NCBI GenBank assembly: GCA_964509765.1
Contig: CAZDYI010000128.1
Location: 1-14,540, forward strand
Direction: 5' to 3'
From: CAZDYI01 sp964509765
GTDB taxonomy: Bacteria > Pseudomonadota > Gammaproteobacteria > Tethybacterales > Tethybacteraceae
DNA: 14,540 nt
Made by a program: the position numbers and the translations under genes. Shown here piece after piece: positions 6,540 to 12,186 of the stretch (the first letter of the stretch is position 1; every line of letters begins with the position of its first letter). The notes beneath the pieces were generated by a model. The model did no database searches. It was given only the letters and a program-made list of their open reading frames with translations, and was not told the origin of the DNA.

Positions 6540-8070
6540 TTATTCTAGGGCAAGTTCCTCCTGCGAAGCTACTGGAAATTGGTAATGACCCTTTCCTGGA
6601 ATGTTGTGATTCATGCGTTCCTTGTCTGATAAGTCACGGACATATTTTGGATTCTCGTTGAGGTCCTTTGTCTTGTCAGACCTGAACTCTGCGATCACCG
6701 TCTCCATGGACCTTGTTCCTTTGCTGGAGTTACATGCGTTGCAAAGCAACTGCAAGTTTTCGTCCACATCAGGGCCCCCGTGAACCCTCGGGGTGATGTG
6801 GTCAATTGTCATGTTTCTTTTTGGAAAATCATGTCCGCAAAGGTTGCATTTGCCGTCTTGAAGGCTCCACAGAGCATTCATTATGCCTTGGCTTCGCTTG
6901 GCACCTGACCATACAGGCAGATCTTTCCGTTCATGGATTTTCGGCTTGATCAAGTTCAGTTCTTTTTTGAATCGCTTTTTGATCATTGAGACCGCAACTT
7001 CTGATATGTCAATGCCAATCCATTTCCTGCCTTCGTCTTGTGCCGCAACCAATGTGGTAGCACACCCGCAAAACGGATCGAGAACCAAGTCGCCAGGGTT
7101 GGAAGATGCTTTGATTATCCTCTCCAATAATGCCAGCGGCTTCTGGGTCGGGTATCCGCAACGCTCCTTCGCTCTCGGTGCTATCACTGGCAAGTCCCAT
7201 ACATCACGCATCGGCGCACCATCACTTATTGTTTCAGTCTTGCTGCTTCGCTTCCTCTTGCCATCCTCAAACACAGCGTCCTGGCGCGTTTCGCCCCACT
7301 GCTTCAAAGTCGACTCCGACAACGGCTCATGCTGTTGGTTCCATGCATATTCGTCACTGACCGAATAACGCAGAATCGTGTCATGCATCCGCTGAAAATT
7401 CCTCTGCTTGGACGGCCATCTCCGATAGCACCACACCACCTCGTTCCGAAACTGTTTCCGACCGAACACAGCGTCCATTATCAGCTTCAAATAATGTCCG
7501 GCTGTTGGATCGCAATGCAGATAAATGCTGCCGGTTTCCTTGAGCACGCGGTGCAATTCGATCAATCTCACTGCCATGTATGTCAAGTAACTCATCATGC
7601 TGTTGTTCGCTGTGTGCCGCGAAGCCTCGATCACAAGATGAACGCCTGGGTTCCTCGCCTGTATTTCCTCTTTCCAAGCGAGGTCTATGTCATTGAGCGT
7701 CCAAGTGTCCTTGAATTCCGCCACAGTATCTTTGCCTCCGATCGGCGCGGCATAGTTGTGGTTGGAATTGAACGGGGGATCGAGGTAAACCAGGTCGATG
7801 GTTCCAGAGTCAATTCCGCGAAGGACATGGAGATTGTCTCCGGTGAAGATTGTGGAGGGCTTGACGTTGCAAGTCTTCTCTGACCCCCCCCCCTTCAGAG
7901 TCGGCTTTCATCTCGCGCCCACGCTTGATCGGGCGGGGCAAAGACGATGATTCCTCTTCAGCGATCTCGTATTGTTCGCCTTCCGAGGAACCCTCAGATG
8001 AGTGAGCCGTTTCAGGCGCGGCGTCAACCACCTTGCGACGGCGGCCGCTTTTTCCTGCAGGCTCTGCCAT
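6540..8070 (-). CDS. Beta-class DNA methyltransferase fused to HNH nuclease, frame broken at a G10 tract (candidate phase-variable gene, OFF)
   Basis: ATG 8070 opens a basic, Glu/Ser-rich N-terminus (MAEPAGKSGRRRK), in frame up to a run of ten G (coding strand, 7893 to 7884). There the frame shifts; as read, the product is only 86 residues and stops at 7810. The downstream frame resumes right after the tract (SEKTCNVKPSTIFTGDNLHV) and runs to TAA 6540 with no usable ATG, GTG or TTG before the catalytic motif. With 9 or 12 G the gene joins into about 509-510 residues: TGDNL (76-80), catalytic motif IV DPPF (97-100), SIYLHCDP, YPTQKPLALL, AdoMet motif I LDPFCGCATT (about 330-339) and a C-terminal HNH domain (CxxC 408-411, IDHI 422-425, NLQLLCNACNSSKG 438-451). 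Motif IV before motif I is the beta order, acting on adenine-N6 or cytosine-N4; target site unknown. The HNH part may make it a one-protein restriction-modification enzyme. Base composition is clearly lower in GC than the flanks, suggesting transfer. GTG 7724 would give a truncated form lacking DPPF. Confidence 0.85.
7884..7893 (-). repeat. G10 homopolymer tract (C10 on plus strand) inside the methyltransferase gene
   Basis: Ten consecutive C on the plus strand. It begins exactly at a codon boundary (codon 60 from ATG 8070) and would encode Gly-Gly-Gly at length 9, in a low-complexity linker just before the TGDNL motif. Lengths 9 and 12 put the gene in frame; 10 and 11 do not. This is the classic form of a slipped-strand contingency tract. 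Confidence 0.85.
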
Positions 8071-8120
8071 GCCGGCAATCGTATCATGTCGCCTGTAATC
8101 GACCTCAATTCACAGCGGAA

Positions 8121-8126
8121 TAGAAT
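8121..8126 (+). promoter_or_regulatory. Candidate -10 element TAGAAT for gmk
   Basis: TAGAATC at 8121-8127 resembles -10 boxes seen before rplU and ilvD here. No convincing -35 is visible 16-18 bases upstream. It would give a leader of about 50 bases containing the 8143-8173 hairpin. Confidence 0.35.
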
Positions 8127-8142
8127 CTGCGTTGCGAGCTTT

Positions 8143-8173
8143 CGCAAACTTTTCGCGTAACGAAAGGTTTGCG
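8143..8173 (+). promoter_or_regulatory. 13-bp hairpin in the gmk leader, with a competing smaller hairpin
   Basis: Left arm CGCAAACTTTTCG (8143-8155) and right arm CGAAAGGTTTGCG (8161-8173) pair along all 13 positions (12 Watson-Crick, one G-U) around the loop CGTAA. It ends 10 bases before ATG 8184. The left arm can instead pair upstream: TTGCGA (8132-8137) with TCGCAA (8142-8147), so the two structures exclude each other. No T-run follows, so it is not an intrinsic terminator. The AG-rich GAAAGG lies within the right arm. It could be an RNA control element or a protein-binding palindrome between the divergent gmk and methyltransferase genes. Confidence 0.5.
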
Positions 8174-8183
8174 TATTTCCTCT

Positions 8184-8864
8184 ATGACTTCAGGCGCCCC
8201 AGGCTTGCTGATCGTGCTTGTAGGCACCTCTGGAACGGGCAAGTCCACGCTCTGCTCCATCCTCGAGGAGCGCGGAGCCGGCCGGCGCTCGGTTTCGCAC
8301 ACCACGAGGAACATGCGCGCCGGCGAGCGGCAGGGGCACGACTACTTCTTCGTCTCAGACGCGGAGTTCGGACGCAAGCTCGACGACGGCGACATGCTCG
8401 AGCACGCAGAGGTTCACGGACACCTGTACGGAACGAGCTCGGCCTGGCTCGACGAGCAGCTCGCGCTCGGCGAGGCAATACTCCTCGACATCGACATCCA
8501 GGGCGCCCGGCAGGTCAAGGCGCGGCACCCCGACGCCAGGGTGATCTTCCTGCTCCCGCCGGACTTCGGCACGCTCGAGGACAGGCTCAGGGACCGCCAC
8601 CGCGAGGGCGAGGAGGAGATCAGGGCCCGGCTGCGCCACGGGCTCAGGGAGCTGCTCACCGCCGGCGAGTTCGACTACCTGATCGTAAATGACGACCTCG
8701 ACGCTTGCTGCGACGAGATCGAGGGCATCGTCCGCGACTGCAGGGAAGGCGGCGGGGGCAGCTCGCGGCTGCTCACCGCCAACCGCCGGGACCTGGCGGG
8801 CAAGTGGGCCGATTTCGCGCGAAATGAGTTAGAATCAAAGGATGGCCAGGACAACCGTGGGTGA
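8184..8864 (+). CDS. gmk: Guanylate kinase
   Basis: 226 residues from ATG 8184. GMK phosphorylates GMP to GDP with ATP, feeding GTP and (p)ppGpp pools. Seen: P-loop GTSGTGKST (14-22), the GMP-binding segment SVSHTTRNMRAGERQGHDYFF (36-56), LLDIDIQGARQV (100-111), the lid arginines in EDRLRDR (132-138), and the closing IVNDDLD (167-173). The catalytic core ends near residue 187, and an extra tail of about 40 residues (Gly/Ser, then Arg-rich) makes the protein longer than the usual 185-210. A TTG at 8169 is an alternative start, but it sits inside the leader hairpin with no spaced ribosome site. The 3' end overlaps rpoZ by 23 bases. Its gmk-rpoZ-spoT neighbourhood supports the call. Confidence 0.94.
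   Translation: MTSGAPGLLIVLVGTSGTGKSTLCSILEERGAGRRSVSHTTRNMRAGERQGHDYFFVSDAEFGRKLDDGDMLEHAEVHGHLYGTSSAWLDEQLALGEAILLDIDIQGARQVKARHPDARVIFLLPPDFGTLEDRLRDRHREGEEEIRARLRHGLRELLTAGEFDYLIVNDDLDACCDEIEGIVRDCREGGGGSSRLLTANRRDLAGKWADFARNELESKDGQDNRG
8830..8835 (+). promoter_or_regulatory. Candidate -10 element TAGAAT close to the rpoZ start
   Basis: TAGAATC lies 6 bases before ATG 8842, inside the end of gmk. If used, it would give a leaderless or nearly leaderless rpoZ-spoT transcript. No -35 match is seen, and the match could be chance. Confidence 0.25.
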
Positions 8865-9135
8865 CTGCATAGAGCACACCCCCAACCACTTCGAGCTGGT
8901 GATGGGAGTCGTCTCCCGCGCCAAGGCCCTCGACAGGGGCGACACAAGCAAGCTCCCGACTGAGGGCGACCGCAACATCGTGCTCGCGCTGCGCGAGATA
9001 GCCTCGGGCACCCACACGGTCGACCTCGAGGACGAGATCCTCCGCTCGCTGTCCGAGGACGAGATGCTCGCCGCGGGCCAGGCCCCGCTCACGCTGCCGA
9101 GCGAGGACGGCGAGGGACCGGCAGGCGCTGTCTGA
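8842..9135 (+). CDS. rpoZ: RNA polymerase omega subunit
   Basis: 97 residues. Omega binds beta-prime, helps assemble RNA polymerase and, in proteobacteria, forms part of a ppGpp-binding site. The N-terminus MARTTVGDCIEHTPNHFELV matches the Gram-negative form MARxTVxDC. RAKAL (26-30), RNIVLALREIASG (44-56) and an acidic C-terminal tail follow. Residue-level identity is clear for such a small protein. The start ATG overlaps the end of gmk by 23 bases; AAAGG lies immediately before ATG, too close to be a normal Shine-Dalgarno, so coupling to gmk or a leaderless start is likely. Its stop overlaps the proposed spoT start. Confidence 0.93.
   Translation: MARTTVGDCIEHTPNHFELVMGVVSRAKALDRGDTSKLPTEGDRNIVLALREIASGTHTVDLEDEILRSLSEDEMLAAGQAPLTLPSEDGEGPAGAV
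9128..9130 (+). promoter_or_regulatory. spoT: Proposed CTG start codon of spoT
   Basis: No ATG, GTG or TTG exists in this frame between the TAG at 8999-9001 and GTG 9389. CTG 9128 is the first near-cognate codon after GAGGGA (9112-9117), starts 5 bases before the rpoZ TGA, and begins a sensible helical leader (SEAQVLESRAEV). CTG 9206 is the other near-cognate choice but would shorten the leader. Confidence 0.5.
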
Positions 9136-11353
9136 GGCGCAAGTCCTCGAGAGCCGGGCCGAGGTCCCGGCTGAAGAGCTAGAGAAGTTCAAGACCTGCC
9201 TGAGGCGCAGGTTCCGCAAGCGCGAGATCGGCGAGATACTCGACGCCGCGCAGTACGCCGCCGAGGCGCACGACGGGCAGCTGCGCCAGAACGGCGCGCC
9301 CTACATCATCCACCCGGTCGCGGTCGCCGGCCTGGTCTCCGACTGGCAGCTCGACAAGGAGAGCGTTGTCGCCGCCCTGCTCCACGACGTGGTCGAGGAC
9401 ACCGAGCGCACCGTCAAGGACATCGAGCGCCGCTTCGGAAGGACCGCAGCGCAGATCGTAAACGGCGTCAGCAAGATCGAGCAGATAGAGCAGTTCGAGC
9501 AGGACATCGACCACCACGAGCACAAGGCCGCCGAGAGCTACCGCAAGCTGCTGCTCGCGATCTCGCAGGACTGGCGGGTGATACTCATCAAGCTCGCCGA
9601 CCGCCTGCACAACATGCGCACGCTCGGCAACCTCAAGAGCAGGTCCAAGCGCCGCAGGATCGCGCGCGAGACCCTCGACATCTACGCGCCGATAGCCGAG
9701 CGCCTCGGCTTCCAGCCGATCCGCGACGAGCTGCAGATGCTTTCTTTCGAGCACATCCACCCGGTCCGGTTCTCGGTCCTGCGCAACGCGCTCGACCGCT
9801 CGCAGGAGCAGCACCGCGTCGCGATCCCGAGGATCAAGCGGCTGATCTCGTCGGCGATCCGCAAGGCCGGCCTCAAGGCAGCCATCACAGCAAGGAGCAA
9901 GAGCGTCTACTCGGTCTACCGCAAGATGATCGACAAGAGCCTGTCGTTCAGCGAGGTCGACGACATCATCGGCTTTCGGGTCGTCGTCCCCGGGCGCCTG
10001 GACTGCTACACGGCGCTCGGCGTGCTCCACGAGAAGTTCCGCCCCGTCCCCGAGAAGCTCAAGGACTACATCGCGCAGCCGAAGGTAAACGGCTACCAGT
10101 CGCTGCACACCACGGTGCTCGCGCCCAACGGCAACATCATCGAGGTCCAGATCCGCACCAAGGAGATGGACCGCTTCGCCGAGTTCGGAGTCGCCGCGCA
10201 CTGGCACTACAAGGCGAGCAACGGCGCGCGGCCCGGCGGCGAGGCCAGGTCCGCCAAGAAGGTCCAGGTCCACACCAACCGCCAGCTCGACAGCCTGTTC
10301 ACCATGAGCAAGCTCGGCGTCGACCCCGGCGAGTTCCTGCGCAACCTGCGCCTGGACCTCTACCCGAACGACGTCTTCGTCCTCACGCCCAACGGCAAGG
10401 TCATCCAGTTGCCCAAGGGCGCGACCGTGCTCGACATGGCGTACGCGGTCCACACCGACCTCGGCGACCGGGCCGACAGCGCGCTCGTCAACGGCACGCA
10501 GATGCCGATCTCGTCGATGCTCGCCTCGGGCGACATCGTCAAGGTGGTCACCGACGACGCGGTCGAGCCCAACCCGCAGTGGCTGTCGTTCGTCGCGACG
10601 TCCAAGGCGCGCTCGCACATCCGCAGCAGGCTCAAGCAGAACTGGACGGACGGACTCGTCGATCTAGGCCGCGACCTGCTCGAGCGCTCCGCGCGCAGGC
10701 TCGGCGGCAAGCCCGAGGGCATCGGCGGCGAGACGCTCGACTTCTACCTCAAGCGCCACTCCTCGCTGTCGTGCAAGGAGGAGCTTTTCTCGCAGATCGC
10801 GCTCGGGATATACATGCCCGACGTCGTCGCAAAGGAGATCCTCGGCCCGGCCGCGCACTACGTCCGCCAGGACGCGAGGATGAGCATCTCGCTCGCCGGC
10901 GACAAGCGCGCCGGGATCACCCGCGCCGACTGCTGCGAGCCGCTGCCGCCCGAGGAGATCGTCGGCGTGATGAAGCGCAACAAGGGGCTGGTCGTCCACC
11001 GGAGGGACTGCCCCGCGATCGAGAAGCTCATCGAGACCGACCGCTACGTCGAGATGCACTGGGGCGAGGGCAGCACGAACTCGCCCTACCAGATCAGCAT
11101 GCGGATGGAGTGCACCAACCGCAAGGGCCTGCTCGCGAAGGTGATGGCGCAGTTCACCCACGAGGGGGTCAACATCGTCAGCATCAGCATCGACGGCGCC
11201 GAGGAGAGCAACCCGGTCGCGATGATCGACGCGGTCGTCGAGGTAAACGACGCGCTTCAGGTCGAGCGGTTCGTAAGGCGCCTCAACCGGATCAGCGGGG
11301 TGACGGTCAGCCGCGCGGGGTCCAGGCCCGCGATCACCTCCGCCTCAGGCTGA
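9128..11353 (+). CDS. spoT: Bifunctional (p)ppGpp synthetase/hydrolase (SpoT/Rel), probable CTG start
   Basis: 741 residues if started at CTG 9128. It makes and hydrolyses the alarmone (p)ppGpp during starvation. Domains: HD hydrolase (about 38-190) with H62, HD at 86-87 and the ADRLHN motif at 157-162, all apparently intact; synthetase (about 245-360) with DIIGFRVVV (279-287), KLKDYIAQPKVNGYQSLHTT (310-329) and EVQIRT (339-344); TGS (about 411-472); Cys/His conserved region with DCCEPLPPEEIVG and VHRRDC (601-628); ACT (about 655-729). KLKD resembles the RXKD motif of SpoT/Rel rather than the EXDD of RelA, and the intact HD fits a bifunctional enzyme. The frame is open from 9002, but the first ATG/GTG/TTG is GTG 9389, inside the HD motif, so a non-standard start is needed. 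CTG 9128 has GAGGGA 10 bases upstream and overlaps the rpoZ stop. Confidence 0.9.
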   Translation: MSEAQVLESRAEVPAEELEKFKTCLRRRFRKREIGEILDAAQYAAEAHDGQLRQNGAPYIIHPVAVAGLVSDWQLDKESVVAALLHDVVEDTERTVKDIERRFGRTAAQIVNGVSKIEQIEQFEQDIDHHEHKAAESYRKLLLAISQDWRVILIKLADRLHNMRTLGNLKSRSKRRRIARETLDIYAPIAERLGFQPIRDELQMLSFEHIHPVRFSVLRNALDRSQEQHRVAIPRIKRLISSAIRKAGLKAAITARSKSVYSVYRKMIDKSLSFSEVDDIIGFRVVVPGRLDCYTALGVLHEKFRPVPEKLKDYIAQPKVNGYQSLHTTVLAPNGNIIEVQIRTKEMDRFAEFGVAAHWHYKASNGARPGGEARSAKKVQVHTNRQLDSLFTMSKLGVDPGEFLRNLRLDLYPNDVFVLTPNGKVIQLPKGATVLDMAYAVHTDLGDRADSALVNGTQMPISSMLASGDIVKVVTDDAVEPNPQWLSFVATSKARSHIRSRLKQNWTDGLVDLGRDLLERSARRLGGKPEGIGGETLDFYLKRHSSLSCKEELFSQIALGIYMPDVVAKEILGPAAHYVRQDARMSISLAGDKRAGITRADCCEPLPPEEIVGVMKRNKGLVVHRRDCPAIEKLIETDRYVEMHWGEGSTNSPYQISMRMECTNRKGLLAKVMAQFTHEGVNIVSISIDGAEESNPVAMIDAVVEVNDALQVERFVRRLNRISGVTVSRAGSRPAITSASG

Positions 11354-12125
11354 GGGAAAGCAGCGCCAGACCCGCCGCGAGCATCGGCAGGCTGAGCCAC
11401 TGCCCCGCGGTCAGCCCGAGCGCGAGGTAGCCGATGTGCGCGTCGGGCTCGCGGAAGAACTCGAGCGCGAACCGGACCAGCGCGTAGCCGCAAACGAACG
11501 CCGCGGCCAGCAGCCCGGGAACGGCCGGCCTGAGCCTGAGCATCAGGAACAGGACCGCGAACAGCAGCAGGCCCTCGCCGAGCAGCTCGTAGACCTGCGA
11601 CGGATGGCGGGGCTCGCTTCCCGCGGCGGGGTGGGTGACTGCCCACGGCAGGTCGGACGGCCTGCCCCACAGCTCGCCGTTGATGAGGTTGCCGAGCCTG
11701 CCGAGGGCAAGCCCGAGCGGCGTGCCGAGCGCCGCGAGGTCCGCGAGCCGCAGCAGCCCGACGTCTTTTTCTTGTCTTGAGGCCGCATACACGCCGGCTG
11801 CGGCCCCGGCGAGCCCGCCGTGGAACGACATCCCGCCCTCCCAGACGCGCAGCGCCCACAGCGGGTCCTCGGCGAGCTGCCCCGCCCCGTAGATGAGCAC
11901 GTAGCCGATCCTGCCGCCGAGGAAGCCGCCGACCACCACCCAGAAGGCCAGGTTGTCGACCACCCTGCCGATCGGCGCCCCGCCGACCAGCGGCCCGCCG
12001 AGCCGGCGGCAGACCCAGTAGAACTGCAGGATGCCGAGCGCCCACAGCAGGCCGTACCAGTGGACCTTGAGTCCCAGGGCGGAGAACGCCACGGGGTCGA
12101 ATGCCGGCAGCGCTATCGCCGCCAT
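11334..12125 (-). CDS. lgt: Prolipoprotein diacylglyceryl transferase
   Basis: 263 residues. Lgt is an inner-membrane enzyme that transfers diacylglycerol from phosphatidylglycerol to the lipobox cysteine of prolipoproteins, the first step of lipoprotein maturation. Seen: several hydrophobic spans, HWYGLLWALG (22-31), EGGMSFHGGL (96-105, with the conserved His102), the Lgt signature GRLGNLINGELWGR (142-155, Arg143), RHPSQVYE (173-180), and ALEFFREPD (220-228, Arg225). All residues known to be important in the E. coli enzyme have counterparts. Length is typical. ATG 12125 has GGGAG (12133-12137, minus strand) 7 bases upstream. The 3' end overlaps the end of spoT by 20 bases, tail to tail. It is divergent from ilvD, as in several betaproteobacteria. 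Confidence 0.95.
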   Translation of the reverse strand: MAAIALPAFDPVAFSALGLKVHWYGLLWALGILQFYWVCRRLGGPLVGGAPIGRVVDNLAFWVVVGGFLGGRIGYVLIYGAGQLAEDPLWALRVWEGGMSFHGGLAGAAAGVYAASRQEKDVGLLRLADLAALGTPLGLALGRLGNLINGELWGRPSDLPWAVTHPAAGSEPRHPSQVYELLGEGLLLFAVLFLMLRLRPAVPGLLAAAFVCGYALVRFALEFFREPDAHIGYLALGLTAGQWLSLPMLAAGLALLSLSLRRR

Positions 12126-12132
12126 CTGTACG

Positions 12133-12137
12133 CTCCC
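12133..12137 (-). promoter_or_regulatory. Ribosome binding site GGGAG of lgt
   Basis: On the minus strand, GGGAG is followed by 7 bases and then ATG 12125. It supports this start. Confidence 0.6.
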
Positions 12138-12155
12138 GTCATGCCGTCACTGCTG

Positions 12156-12161
12156 TAAAAT
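12156..12161 (+). promoter_or_regulatory. Candidate -10 element TAAAAT for ilvD
   Basis: TAAAATC is an AT-rich patch in GC-rich sequence, 26 bases before the TTG start. The expected transcript start near 12168 leaves a leader of about 19 bases. No clear -35 is visible upstream. It closely faces the lgt -10 candidate on the other strand. Confidence 0.45.
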
Positions 12162-12167
12162 CTGTCT

Positions 12168-12173
12168 ATTCTA
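12168..12173 (-). promoter_or_regulatory. Candidate -10 element TAGAAT for lgt
   Basis: On the minus strand TAGAAT lies 43 bases before ATG 12125, with the GGGAG ribosome site in between. No -35 consensus is seen. The two divergent -10 candidates are only 6 bases apart, so polymerases would compete for this site. Confidence 0.35.
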
Positions 12174-12186
12174 GGGTTGGTGCAAG

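Noticed and set aside
7724..7726. GTG 7724 as the true methyltransferase start
   Set aside because: The same frame upstream encodes TGDNL and the catalytic DPPF motif, which this start would remove; it only appears as a start because the tract breaks the frame.
7908..8147. Small minus-strand open frame overlapping the methyltransferase N-terminus
   Set aside because: It is in a different frame from the sensible ATG 8070 reading, has no motif and no ribosome site.
8169..8171. TTG as the gmk start
   Set aside because: GAAAGG is only a base or two away and the codon lies inside the 8143-8173 hairpin; ATG 8184 directly precedes the P-loop region with normal spacing.
9179..10618. Long minus-strand open frame opposite spoT
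   Set aside because: It is antisense to conserved SpoT domains, has repetitive Val/Asp/Leu/Ala composition and no recognisable motif.
6541..12176. Shared 10-mer TATTCTAGGG (6541-6550 and 12167-12176), each followed by CAAGTT within a few bases
   Set aside because: The first copy is the end of the methyltransferase (Ala-Leu-Glu-stop) and the second is the lgt/ilvD promoter region; no flanking similarity or mobile-element features, so probably chance.
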